NCBI GenBank assembly: GCA_027449545.1
Contig: DAIDLI010000079.1
Coordinates: forward strand, 1-45,994
DNA: 45,994 nt
From: Acidobacteriaceae bacterium
Lineage (GTDB): Bacteria > Acidobacteriota > Terriglobia > Terriglobales > Acidobacteriaceae
Direction: 5' to 3'
The notes under the pieces were generated by a model that saw nothing but the letters and a program-made list of their open reading frames with translations, made no database searches and was not told the DNA's origin. Shown piece after piece: positions 1 through 6,847 of this stretch; the stretch's first letter is position 1; the number at the start of each line of letters is the position of its first letter. Made by a program: the position numbers and the translations under genes.

Positions 1-1
1 G

Positions 2-121
2 CCGGTGCTGAGCACAACAGAACAAAAGCCCGATGCCAAGGCTGTCGTGGCCAAAGAGCGGGCCGCGCACCATGCCGGCCAGGAGACGGCCGGCCGTGCG
101 GTGCAGGCAGTTGGCAAATAA
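2..121 (+). CDS. C-terminal end of an unidentified protein (5' end outside window)
   Basis: An open frame runs from base 2 to a TAA at 119-121 and gives 39 residues ending in QAVGK. The peptide is rich in Ala, Lys, Glu and His and has no recognisable motif, so no function is assigned. That it is a real gene end is supported mainly by the perfect terminator hairpin starting 19 bases after the stop. It could be the tail of a small exported or lipoprotein-type protein, but nothing in these residues decides that. Confidence 0.5.
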   Translation, partial: PVLSTTEQKPDAKAVVAKERAAHHAGQETAGRAVQAVGK

Positions 122-139
122 GAGTTCGTGCAGTGAACG

Positions 140-173
140 GCAAAACGGCGGCCTGGGGCCGCCGTTTTGCTTT
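140..173 (+). terminator. Strong intrinsic terminator hairpin
   Basis: A perfect 14-bp stem (140-153 pairing with 157-170) with a 3-base loop. The arm ends carry AAAA and TTTT, and a short T run follows. It sits between the partial plus-strand gene ending at 121 and the minus-strand holin-like gene ending at 183, so it can end transcription from both sides. Confidence 0.85.
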
Positions 174-182
174 GGTGCGCAG

Positions 183-524
183 TCAGGCCTGGGTGAATGC
201 GCGGATGAGAAGGCCGAGGATGGCCAGCACGACCGCTCCCCAGAAGGCCGGGAAGAAGCCGTAGACGCGGAAGCCTTTCACAATGCTGGAGGCGAGCAGG
301 ATCATCAGAGCGTTGATGACGAGCAGGAAGATGCCCAGGGTGAGCAGGCTGAGCGGAAGAGTCACGATCTTGAGAATGAACCCGATGGTGGCATTGAGCA
401 GACCAATGACGAGCGCGGCCACCAGCGCCGGCCACAGGCCTTCGAGGTAAAAGCCCGGCACGATGCGGGCTACGATCATCAGCGCCAGGGCGCTGAGAAA
501 CCACTGGAGAAGAAGTCCGAGCAT
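183..524 (-). CDS. Phage holin family (holin IV type) four-helix membrane protein
   Basis: A 113-aa, very hydrophobic protein with about four membrane segments, beginning MLGLLLQWFLSALALMIV and ending in a short basic/polar tail. The pattern (aromatic N-terminal helix, PGF motif after helix 1, GLLNA before helix 3) matches the 'phage holin family / mycobacterial 4 TMS' proteins, which are common chromosomal proteins of unknown physiological role in many phyla. The ATG at 524 was chosen because AGGGA lies just upstream and membrane segment 1 begins at once; an in-frame ATG at 545 has no ribosome binding site. Despite the family name there is no sign of a prophage. It is divergent from the exported protein at 746. 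Confidence 0.8.
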   Translation of the reverse strand: MLGLLLQWFLSALALMIVARIVPGFYLEGLWPALVAALVIGLLNATIGFILKIVTLPLSLLTLGIFLLVINALMILLASSIVKGFRVYGFFPAFWGAVVLAILGLLIRAFTQA

Positions 525-745
525 ATCGTCCCTGTTGGATGCCATTGCGCACGTGCAGTTTGCGTTTGGCGCCGCGCCTCCACAGTAGCCTGAAGGCCGC
601 CGGGGTGCAACCGGAAATCCGGGCGAAGAAACCGCCATGCAACCATCGGGCGCTTCCCAAAAGCGGCGAAGCGGGTCCAAGAGGCAATCGGGTCGATACC
701 CTACAGAGGCTTCGCTCTGCAGGACCCAGCCATCCAAGGACGTGT

Positions 746-1618
746 ATGGAAGTTCGGCGATTTTCCCCTATCCTGACCTTTCTCCCGTTGCTGCTTTACG
801 GTCTGCCTGTTCCTGCTGAAACGCCGCAGTCTGCGTCTCTCGATCTCCACCAGGTTCTGACCGAAGTGCAGGCGCACCAGAAGCAGGTGGAGGCGCTCCG
901 CGAGAACTATACCTTCAACTCGGTTCAAATCAAGCAGGAGGTGGATGGCAGCGGGCAGGTGCAGAAGACGGAGAGCGAAGAACGCGAACAGTTTTTTGTG
1001 AACGGACACATGATCGGGCGGCTGGTGAAGAGGAACGGACAGCCCCTGAGCGCGGCCGACAGCCGCAAGGAAGACGCGCGGATCATCGAACTGGTGGATA
1101 AGGCGCAAAAGACGCCGCCCGGGCAGCGCCTGGATGGGCCAAGCATCAGCGTGGACCGGGTGCTTGACCTGATGGACCTCCGCAATCCGCGGCGGGAGGT
1201 GTTTCGGGGGCGGCCAACGATCGTCTTCGACTTTGTGGGCCGGCGCGACGCCAAGACCCACGGCATAATGGAAGACGCCTCCAAGAAGCTCCAGGGAACC
1301 ATCTACATCGACGCTGCCGATTTGCAGGTTGCGCACCTGGAGGTTCGGGTCGACGATGACTTCCGCTTTGGAGGATTGCTGGCTTCGGTCCAGAAGGGAT
1401 CGAGTTTCCGCTTCGATCAGGCCCCGGTAGGGCGCGGCCTGTGGCTGCCGACCGGCTCGGAAGCGGACGTGGAGGCGAAGGTGCTGCTGTTTAAGCACCT
1501 GCGCGAGCGTGTGACCCAGCAGGACTTCGGGTTCCAGCGCTTCGGCGTGGAGACCGGCGGGGAAGTGAAGCCGGTCTCGTTGAGCCAGCTACCGGAGACC
1601 CGCGCGGGGATGCACTAG
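746..1618 (+). CDS. Exported LolA-like protein of unknown function
   Basis: A 290-aa protein with an N-terminal signal peptide (basic MEVRR, then a hydrophobic stretch to about residue 24, with cleavage likely after PVPA). The body is charged with alternating strands. The second half, with YIDAADLQVAHLEVRVDDDF and a LWLPTGSEADVEAKVL segment, resembles outer-membrane lipoprotein-sorting/LolA-like folds that are abundant in Acidobacteria, where most are uncharacterised. The ATG at 746 has AGGA eight bases upstream; the open frame extends further upstream but without a signal peptide or a ribosome site. No catalytic motif is visible. The LolA resemblance is inferred from pattern only, so 'exported hypothetical protein' is the safe call. 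Confidence 0.72.
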   Translation: MEVRRFSPILTFLPLLLYGLPVPAETPQSASLDLHQVLTEVQAHQKQVEALRENYTFNSVQIKQEVDGSGQVQKTESEEREQFFVNGHMIGRLVKRNGQPLSAADSRKEDARIIELVDKAQKTPPGQRLDGPSISVDRVLDLMDLRNPRREVFRGRPTIVFDFVGRRDAKTHGIMEDASKKLQGTIYIDAADLQVAHLEVRVDDDFRFGGLLASVQKGSSFRFDQAPVGRGLWLPTGSEADVEAKVLLFKHLRERVTQQDFGFQRFGVETGGEVKPVSLSQLPETRAGMH

Positions 1619-1623
1619 AAAGG

Positions 1624-1655
1624 CAGCGAGTCAGCGGGTCAGCAAGTCAGCGAGT
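1624..1655. repeat. Four tandem 8-bp repeats between convergent genes
   Basis: Four head-to-tail copies of CAGCGAGT (copies 2 and 3 each differ by one base) lie between the stop of the exported protein at 1618 and the stop of the lysozyme gene at 1668. No hairpin or T-run accompanies them. Probably slippage-derived. Confidence 0.75.
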
Positions 1656-1667
1656 CGGCGGCGGGTT

Positions 1668-2141
1668 TCAGGCGGCAGAGGGACGTGCTCCAGCCTGTTG
1701 CGGGGCTGGTCCGGAGTGCCAGAGGTGGAATTCGGCCTGCCTGCGGGAGCGGAGACCGGCGCTCTCCTCCGCGCCTGCGTGATCCCAGAGCAGGAGCTGT
1801 TCCGCAGCGGCAGCGTAACGGCCGGCGTTGAGATCGGCGAGCAGGGTTGAGGCAGCCAGCCGGCCCTGGCCCAGGTTAAAGCAGAAGTCCACCAGCGCGT
1901 CGAACTGTCCCTGCGCGAGCGGCACGCGGACCAGATGCTGCACCGCCTCCTCCGCCTGACGCAAATCCCCATGCAGGATATCGGCGGCCTCTGCTTCGGT
2001 CACCTCATCCGGAAAGCTGTCGGAAGAAAGCAGGCGATGTCCGTAGCCGATGGTGGGCAGGCCTCGAGCATCGAGATACACGCGGCTGCGAAATCCCTCC
2101 GATTGCTTGACGAACGCAAGCCCTGCGGCGCTGAGTTCCAT
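1668..2141 (-). CDS. GH24 (T4-type) lysozyme
   Basis: A 157-aa muramidase predicted to cleave the MurNAc-GlcNAc bond of peptidoglycan. The GH24 catalytic arrangement is intact: Glu15 (in KQSEGFR), Asp24 (in VYLDARG) and Thr30 (in PTIGYGH), with the same E-x8-D-x5-T spacing as T4 lysozyme. The later QFDALVDFCFNLGQG segment is the conserved family helix. The ATG at 2141 has a GGGGAG site at good distance. No signal peptide or SAR-type membrane helix is visible, so export would need a holin or another route. The C-terminal 15 residues are low-complexity Pro/Ala. A lone chromosomal copy; neighbours are cell-wall genes rather than phage genes. Confidence 0.9.
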   Translation of the reverse strand: MELSAAGLAFVKQSEGFRSRVYLDARGLPTIGYGHRLLSSDSFPDEVTEAEAADILHGDLRQAEEAVQHLVRVPLAQGQFDALVDFCFNLGQGRLAASTLLADLNAGRYAAAAEQLLLWDHAGAEESAGLRSRRQAEFHLWHSGPAPQQAGARPSAA

Positions 2142-2442
2142 TTCGTTCTCCCCCTGCCAAGCTAGCAAAAGGATCGGAAATTTCTCGCAAGGTTCCCTGG
2201 CTCCGGGACCAAGGGAGCGGCTTGGATTGGCGTGAGGCAGGGCTGCGGATGCCCAGATCGGTCCAGGATGCCCCAGGAGGTCCAAAAGGGGAAATTGCAT
2301 AAACTTTGGTGCTTCCGATAAGTAACTGTATATGAGTTGTTTACGGGCAATTTATCCACAAGCCCAATTTTTTCAACGATCCAGGCAGTATCAATGTTGC
2401 AAATGGCATCGAAGGGAGGTAGCGAGTTGGTAAAATGGACGA
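2142..2442. other. Divergent intergenic region between lysozyme and rlpA
   Basis: About 300 bases without a gene and more AT-rich than the surroundings. A possible plus-strand promoter is TTGGTG at 2306-2311 with TATATG 17 bases later (weak -35). A perfect DnaA-box nonamer TTATCCACA lies at 2352-2360. A strong ribosome-binding-like AGGGAGGT lies at 2413-2420, followed by a six-codon open frame (ATG 2435, reading MDEWL, stop 2450-2452) that overlaps the start region of rlpA. Confidence 0.5.
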
Positions 2443-2982
2443 ATGGTTATGAGACGGAAAAGCCGCAGCATGAACATGAAAACTCCTCTTCGCATTTACG
2501 TGCTGGCAGGAGCTTGCTCGGTTGTGCTGGCCGCGGGAGCGCTGGTTGCTTCCACACGGACGGTGCAGGCGAATGCGCGACTCCAACCGGCCCAACCCTC
2601 CCCGGTGACGGTGCAGAGCCCCACGCCAGCGAGTTTGGCGAAGGCGGCGACGCCGCACAAAGGGAGCCTGCTCCACGGCATTGCCTCCTGGTATGGAGGC
2701 AGCTTCGACGGGCGCAAGACAGCCAGCGGCGAAAAGTTCGACATGTACGCCATGACGGCGTGTCATCCGACGCTGCCGTTCGGATCGCTGGTGCGGGTCA
2801 TTAACCTCAGAAATCACAAGTCGGTCGTGGTGAAGATCACCGATCGCGGCGATCTGGTCCACCAGGGACGGATCATCGACCTCTCCTATGGCGCGGCCCA
2901 CAAGCTGGCCATGATTCATTCCGGCCTGGCGCCGGTGGATCTTCAGGTCCTGTCGCTCGGGCATGGAGAGCGGGCCCAGTAA
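2443..2982 (+). CDS. rlpA: RlpA-type septal ring lytic transglycosylase (DPBB domain)
   Basis: A 179-aa exported protein. After a basic start (MRRKSRS) a hydrophobic signal sequence runs to about residue 40, followed by an Ala/Pro linker and one double-psi beta-barrel domain from about residue 80 to the end. Diagnostic RlpA motifs are ASWYGGSFDGRKTASGE, the MTACHPTLPFGS histidine segment and VVVKITDRGD, containing the His and Asp used by characterised RlpA enzymes on denuded glycan strands. No SPOR domain is present, so septal targeting through denuded glycans is not obvious. The start is uncertain: in-frame ATGs at 2443, 2449 and 2470 are all possible and none has an ideal ribosome site. A lipobox is not convincing. 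Confidence 0.9.
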   Translation: MVMRRKSRSMNMKTPLRIYVLAGACSVVLAAGALVASTRTVQANARLQPAQPSPVTVQSPTPASLAKAATPHKGSLLHGIASWYGGSFDGRKTASGEKFDMYAMTACHPTLPFGSLVRVINLRNHKSVVVKITDRGDLVHQGRIIDLSYGAAHKLAMIHSGLAPVDLQVLSLGHGERAQ

Positions 2983-3110
2983 GCCCTCATGATCGGGGTA
3001 GAATCGGCCAGTCTGCGGGCTGGCCTTCTTCTTGGCAGGGGCGGGGTTCGGCGCGACAGCGGGCAGACGGGTTCGGGATGTCGGGCGGCTGGAACCCCTG
3101 CGCGGCGCAT

Positions 3111-3142
3111 AAGAAAGCCCGGCTGCTGGAGCAGCCGGGCTT
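3111..3142 (-). terminator. Terminator of the Gly/His-rich protein gene
   Basis: A perfect 12-bp stem (3115-3126 with 3131-3142) and 4-base loop, followed on the minus strand by TTCTT. It lies 20 bases beyond the stop codon of the minus-strand gene 3162-3941. On the plus strand it is preceded by an A-rich run, so it may also serve rlpA. Confidence 0.8.
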
Positions 3143-3161
3143 GCCAACTTATGAGTGGGGA

Positions 3162-3941
3162 TTAGCGGCGTCCGCCGCCGCCGTGGAATCCGCCACCGCC
3201 ATGGAAGCCTCCGCCTCCTCCGTGGAATCCTCCACCGTGAAAACCACCGCCGTGGAATCCGCCCCCGCCGTGGAAGCCGCCGCCACCACCATGGAATCCT
3301 CCGCCATGAAAGGCTCCGCCGCCGACGCCGTGGAATCCGCCCACGCCGTGATAGCCGCCGGCTCCGCGGAATGCGCCGGGCGCCCCGCCCATGGCGCGAC
3401 CGCCACCTACGAAGCCGTGCGCCGGACCAGCGTAGGCGCCGCGGAATCCGCCGCCGCCATACGCGCCCCGTCCGCCGTAAGCCCCGCGCCCGCCGTAGCC
3501 GCCGCGTCCGCCGTAAACTCCGCGCCCGCCGTAGCCGCCGCGACCTCCGTAGACTCCGCGTCCGCCGTAGCCGCCGCGGTCTCCATAGAATCCGCGCCTG
3601 CCGTCAGCCCATCCGCCGCGGCCCCATCCACCCCGGCCCCATCCGCCGCGACCCCAGCCCCAGCCGTCGCCGTCCCAGTCGCGTCCACCCCAGCCGAACC
3701 ATGGGCCGGCGCCTATGAACAGACCGCCTGAGAACCAGCTCGGTCCGTAATACCCGTCAGGGGCGCAGGCATAGGGGTAGTAAGGATAGTAGCCCCACTC
3801 GCAATCGGGAGGGCCATAGTAAGCGGGCGGAGCGACGACCGCCGGCCCGATCCCGATGCCAAAGGAGATTTGGGCATGGGCGGCAGCGGCGAACGGTATC
3901 GCAAGAAGCATTGCAACCAGGAGCGGGCGGAACTTCCGCAT
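3162..3941 (-). CDS. Secreted Gly/His/Tyr-rich repeat protein
   Basis: A 259-aa protein with a clear Sec signal peptide (MRKFRPLLVAMLLAIPFAAAAHA, cleavage after AHA). A Tyr/Pro/Trp-rich segment follows (about 35-80), then WGRGG repeats (90-110), YGGRGVYGGRGG repeats of 12 residues (120-165), and a C-terminal third built from FHGGG units. An excellent GAGGAGG site precedes the ATG. At DNA level the repeats make minisatellite-like tracts. Regular His every 5-7 residues suggests metal or surface binding, but this is inference. Similar low-complexity exported proteins occur widely in Acidobacteria with no known role. The large open frames on the opposite strand are repeat shadows. Confidence 0.8.
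   Translation of the reverse strand: MRKFRPLLVAMLLAIPFAAAAHAQISFGIGIGPAVVAPPAYYGPPDCEWGYYPYYPYACAPDGYYGPSWFSGGLFIGAGPWFGWGGRDWDGDGWGWGRGGWGRGGWGRGGWADGRRGFYGDRGGYGGRGVYGGRGGYGGRGVYGGRGGYGGRGAYGGRGAYGGGGFRGAYAGPAHGFVGGGRAMGGAPGAFRGAGGYHGVGGFHGVGGGAFHGGGFHGGGGGFHGGGGFHGGGFHGGGFHGGGGGFHGGGGFHGGGGRR
3165..3600. repeat. Coding minisatellites (FHGG units and 36-bp YGGRG units)
   Basis: Two adjacent repeat tracts inside the secreted protein gene. From about 3165 to 3345 are variable 15-21-base units encoding GGGFH. From about 3465 to 3590 are about three 36-base units encoding 12 residues (VYGGRGGYGGRG). Units differ at third codon positions, which points to old expansion under protein-level selection rather than recent slippage. 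Confidence 0.8.
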
Positions 3942-4094
3942 AGATCCTCCTCGTGCTGCCCGTGCTCCTCGAGCAAAAGCGGGAATTGGTTCTCAGCACT
4001 GCCGGCCCTGGTTGGGAGCCGGCCTACATTCGATTAAACACCTATTCGAGGTTTAGTTGCGGTTGGTGGCAGGGGTGGGGCACCAGGAGATGCG

Positions 4095-4133
4095 CTGAAA
4101 AAGGAAACGGCCTCTCCGGTGGGGAGAGGCCGT
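4095..4133 (-). terminator. Terminator of the WxxGxW repeat protein gene
   Basis: An 11-bp perfect stem (4107-4117 with 4123-4133), loop of 5, followed on the minus strand by TTTCCTTTTTC. It lies about 70 bases past the stop of the minus-strand gene 4205-4612 and before the next minus-strand gene, so the two secreted-protein genes are separately terminated. Confidence 0.85.
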
Positions 4134-4204
4134 CGGGCGGTTCCACAAGCCGGTCTGAGCCGGCCCGGAACCGCGTCTCCGCAGGCGGAAAGCAGGGGAG
4201 GGAC

Positions 4205-4612
4205 TTACCTGCGGAAGTGGTCGCCGCCGCGGCCCCATCCGCCACGGTCATGGCCCCAATCTCTGCCGCGGCCCCAGTCGCCCCGGCGTCCCCAGTCTCC
4301 GCGGTCCCCCCAGCCGCCGCGGAAGTCCTCGCCGCCGCGCCAGCCTCCGTCGCCGTCGCCATCGCCGTAGCCGTAAAAGGCGGGTCCGTCGTCGCCGCCT
4401 ACATAATTCCAGTAGCCCGGAACCCAGGCGCCTGCCGCCCAGTATCCATTCATCCAGGCATAGCCCGGTCCGGGAGCGGGAGGGATATAGGCGTCGGGAG
4501 CGCCGAAGCCGAAATAGATGCCGATGTGAGCCGCGTGCGCGGGAACTGCCGTCATTGTCATGGCTCCAACTGCCAACGCTGCACCCAACACCATCTTTTT
4601 CATGCTTCTCAT
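4205..4612 (-). CDS. Secreted WxxGxW (YXWGXW) repeat protein with Trp/Arg/Gly tail
   Basis: A 135-aa exported protein: signal peptide MRSMKKMVLGAALAVGAMTMTAVPAHA, then a segment with two WxxGxW-type repeats (GYAWMNGYW and AWVPGYW) as in the YXWGXW/WXXGXW repeat family. A C-terminal half of GDWGRR/GGWGDR units follows. AGGAGGG lies just before the ATG. Family members are exported, function unknown, and frequent in Acidobacteria and Proteobacteria. It has the same architecture (signal, aromatic core, Gly/Arg tail) as the protein at 3162-3941, suggesting a related surface role. The ATG at residue 4 is an alternative start. Confidence 0.85.
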   Translation of the reverse strand: MRSMKKMVLGAALAVGAMTMTAVPAHAAHIGIYFGFGAPDAYIPPAPGPGYAWMNGYWAAGAWVPGYWNYVGGDDGPAFYGYGDGDGDGGWRGGEDFRGGWGDRGDWGRRGDWGRGRDWGHDRGGWGRGGDHFRR

Positions 4613-4644
4613 AAACCCTCCTTACGGCCGGCCTCCTGACGGTG

Positions 4645-4679
4645 GGCCGCCTCGGCTTTGCCTGGCGGCCTTTTGTTTT
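4645..4679 (+). terminator. Terminator-like hairpin in a leader region
   Basis: A 7-bp GC stem (4645-4651 with 4664-4670), 12-base loop, then TTTTGTTTT. It points along the plus strand but no plus-strand gene ends nearby; it lies 200 bases upstream of the DUF3224 gene. It may end antisense transcription into the divergent gene, or attenuate the downstream gene. Confidence 0.5.
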
Positions 4680-4868
4680 GCCTTCCAGCTTGCCGTTCAG
4701 TCCACTCAAACAGCGACTTGGGGGAAAGGTTGCGGTGGCTTGTGGAAAAGCAAGGCGCGCAACTTTTTGCCCGCGCGATTGAGATCGGGGCATGAGGGTG
4801 TCCCGGTTACTCTTGTCTGGACGGGGTTTGCGATGCGGTTATCGCAATCGTCCGGCGGAGGTTTTATC

Positions 4869-5255
4869 GTGCAGCAGGCACATGGTTCGTTCACTGTGAG
4901 CATTCGTCCTCTCCAGCCCGCACCGGCTGAGGGGCTGGGACGTTTCTCGATTGACAAGCAGATCCAGGGCGATTTGGAAGGGGAGAGCAAGGGAGAGATG
5001 TTTACTGGCGGCGATCCCAAGAAGGGAGCAGCCGGTTACGTGGCCATCGAAACGGTAACTGGAACGCTCGGCGGCAGGAAGGGGACGTTCGTGCTGCAGC
5101 ACTTTGCCACCATGGACGCGGGCGGGCCGCAGATGCAGGTGATCGTGACACCGGGATCGGGAACAGGCGAGTTGCAGGGCCTGACAGGCACCTTCACCAT
5201 ACGTCTGGAAGATGGCAAGCACTTCTACGATTTCGACTACGCCCTGCCGGGTTGA
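4869..5255 (+). CDS. DUF3224 domain protein
   Basis: A 128-aa cytosolic protein covering a whole DUF3224 domain: HGSFTVSIRPL at the N-terminus, RFSIDKQIQGDLEGESKGEM in the middle, and the conserved YVAIETVTGTLGGRKGTFVLQH and GSGTGELQGLTGTFTIR segments. The family is a small beta-barrel related to the allene-oxide-cyclase-like fold, of unknown function. A GTG start at 4869 is preferred because GGAGG ends 7 bases before it and the product begins where the domain begins; an in-frame ATG at 4833 has only a weak site. It ends 52 bases before murC but is probably unrelated to cell-wall synthesis. Confidence 0.85.
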   Translation: MQQAHGSFTVSIRPLQPAPAEGLGRFSIDKQIQGDLEGESKGEMFTGGDPKKGAAGYVAIETVTGTLGGRKGTFVLQHFATMDAGGPQMQVIVTPGSGTGELQGLTGTFTIRLEDGKHFYDFDYALPG

Positions 5256-5307
5256 GCCCACGCCGGCTGCGCTGCTGCGCGGGTGTTACATTGGACTTTC
5301 AGCCACC

Positions 5308-6687
5308 ATGTTTGCCACTTCGCAGCACGCGCACTTCATCGGAATCGGCGGGATCGGCATGAGCGGCATCGCCGAGATCTTGTTGAACCTAGGAATGGAA
5401 GTTTCGGGATCGGATCTGCGCCGCACCGCCGTCACCGACCGGCTGGTGCAACTGGGCGCGACCGTTTATGAAGGCCACGAGGCCACGAACGTGGTTGGGG
5501 CAACGGTGGTGGTGACCAGTTCGGCGGTGCAGGCCAGTAATCCCGAGGTGATGGAAGCGCATGCGCGCAAGATTCCGGTGATCCAGCGCGCGGAGATGCT
5601 GGCCGAGCTGATGCGGTTGAAGTACGGCATCGCGATCGCCGGAATGCACGGCAAGACCACGACCACCTCGATGGTGGCGGCGGTGCTCTCCGCCGGAGGG
5701 CTCGATCCGACGGTGGTGGTCGGCGGCCGGGTGGATGCGCTGGGCTCGAATGCGCGGCTGGGCACCACACAGTATCTGGTGGCCGAGGCCGACGAGAGCG
5801 ATCGCTCGTTCCTGAAGCTGTCACCGATCCGGGCGGTGGTGACCAACCTCGACCGCGAGCACATGGACTGCTACCGCGACATGGCCGATGTGGAGCGTGC
5901 CTTTCTGGAGTTCATGGATCGGGTGCCGTTCTACGGAGCGGTGACGGCATGCATCGACAACGAGCGGCTGAAAGCGATTTTGCCCAAGGTGCGGCGGCGG
6001 GTGTTTACCTACGGCACGGATGCGGAGGCGGATTTCCGGCTGGAGTATCTGGAGGGCAGCGCGGCTTCGTTTGCGCGCTTCCAGGTGATTGCTGGGGGCG
6101 AGCGGCTGGGGCCCTTTGAGCTGCACGTGCCGGGGCGGCACAACGTGCTGAACGCGACGGCGGCGGTGGCGATCGCGCGGCAGCTCGAATTGGAGCCGGC
6201 GAAGATTGCCGAGGGACTGCGCGCATTTCGGGGCGTGGACCGGCGCTTTCAGCAGCGCGGCGAGGCGCGCGGAGTGCGCGTAGTGGACGACTACGGGCAC
6301 CATCCCACCGAGATCAAGGCGACACTGGCGGCGGCGCGGGAGTGCCATCCGCGGCGGCTGCACGTGGTCTTCCAGCCGCATCGCTACACCCGCACGCGCG
6401 ATCTTTTCGAGGAGTTCGGCGGCGCCTTCCGGGACGCCGACACGGTGACGGTGCTCCCGATCTACGCGGCCAGCGAGGAGCCGATCGCCGGAGTCACCGC
6501 GGAGAATCTGGCGGGGCGCATCGCGGGTCCGCAGGTCGAGTACGCGCCCGATTTTGCTGCGGCGGTGCACACGGTAGCGGCCGCGGCCGGCGATGGCGAC
6601 CTGGTGCTGACGCTGGGCGCAGGCAGCGTGAGCCAGCTTGCGCCGCAGATCCTGGCGGCGCTGGAAAAGGGGTCGCAGGCGGATTGA
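5308..6687 (+). CDS. murC: UDP-N-acetylmuramate--L-alanine ligase
   Basis: A 459-aa Mur ligase that adds L-Ala to UDP-MurNAc using ATP in the cytoplasm, the first step of stem-peptide assembly. The three-domain layout is intact: the N-terminal Rossmann domain with FIGIGGIGMSG (10-20), the ATP-binding P-loop GMHGKTTTTS (112-121), the central EADESDRSFL and NLDREHMDCY motifs, and a C-terminal domain with VVDDYGHHPTEI and HRYTRTRDLF. The start ATG at 5308 immediately precedes the Rossmann strand. It heads the division cluster murC-ftsQ-ftsA-ftsZ; the murG, murB and ddl genes often found around it are not in this window. Confidence 0.97.
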   Translation: MFATSQHAHFIGIGGIGMSGIAEILLNLGMEVSGSDLRRTAVTDRLVQLGATVYEGHEATNVVGATVVVTSSAVQASNPEVMEAHARKIPVIQRAEMLAELMRLKYGIAIAGMHGKTTTTSMVAAVLSAGGLDPTVVVGGRVDALGSNARLGTTQYLVAEADESDRSFLKLSPIRAVVTNLDREHMDCYRDMADVERAFLEFMDRVPFYGAVTACIDNERLKAILPKVRRRVFTYGTDAEADFRLEYLEGSAASFARFQVIAGGERLGPFELHVPGRHNVLNATAAVAIARQLELEPAKIAEGLRAFRGVDRRFQQRGEARGVRVVDDYGHHPTEIKATLAAARECHPRRLHVVFQPHRYTRTRDLFEEFGGAFRDADTVTVLPIYAASEEPIAGVTAENLAGRIAGPQVEYAPDFAAAVHTVAAAAGDGDLVLTLGAGSVSQLAPQILAALEKGSQAD

Positions 6688-6847
6688 GGGCGCGATCCTC
6701 AGCGAAAGCTTCAGCCCGGTTAACCCCGCGGGTTCCCCCGCCGGGGATCGGGACAAAAGCGAAGAAAGTGCGCTTTATAGTGAAGGCTGGCGACTCTCAC
6801 GACCTTGCTCAGGCGTGCAGAATCAGGGGAACCCAAACCGGCCTCCT

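Noticed and set aside
183-2141. Prophage lysis module (holin-like protein near a T4-type lysozyme)
   Set aside because: The genes are separated by an unrelated exported-protein gene, both families are common on chromosomes, and no other phage gene, integrase or attachment site is present.
3465-3590. CRISPR-like regular 36-base repeats
   Set aside because: The repeats are in frame, encode YGGRG units and have no unique spacers.
3078-3731. A 217-codon plus-strand frame rich in Ala/Ser/Val across the secreted repeat gene
   Set aside because: Produced by the repeats on the other strand; the minus-strand frame has a signal peptide, ribosome site and terminator, this one has none.
2352-4749. DnaA boxes (TTATCCACA at 2352-2360 and a variant at 4741-4749) as a replication origin
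   Set aside because: Only two boxes 2.4 kb apart, no cluster, no dnaA or dnaN nearby; compatible with chance.
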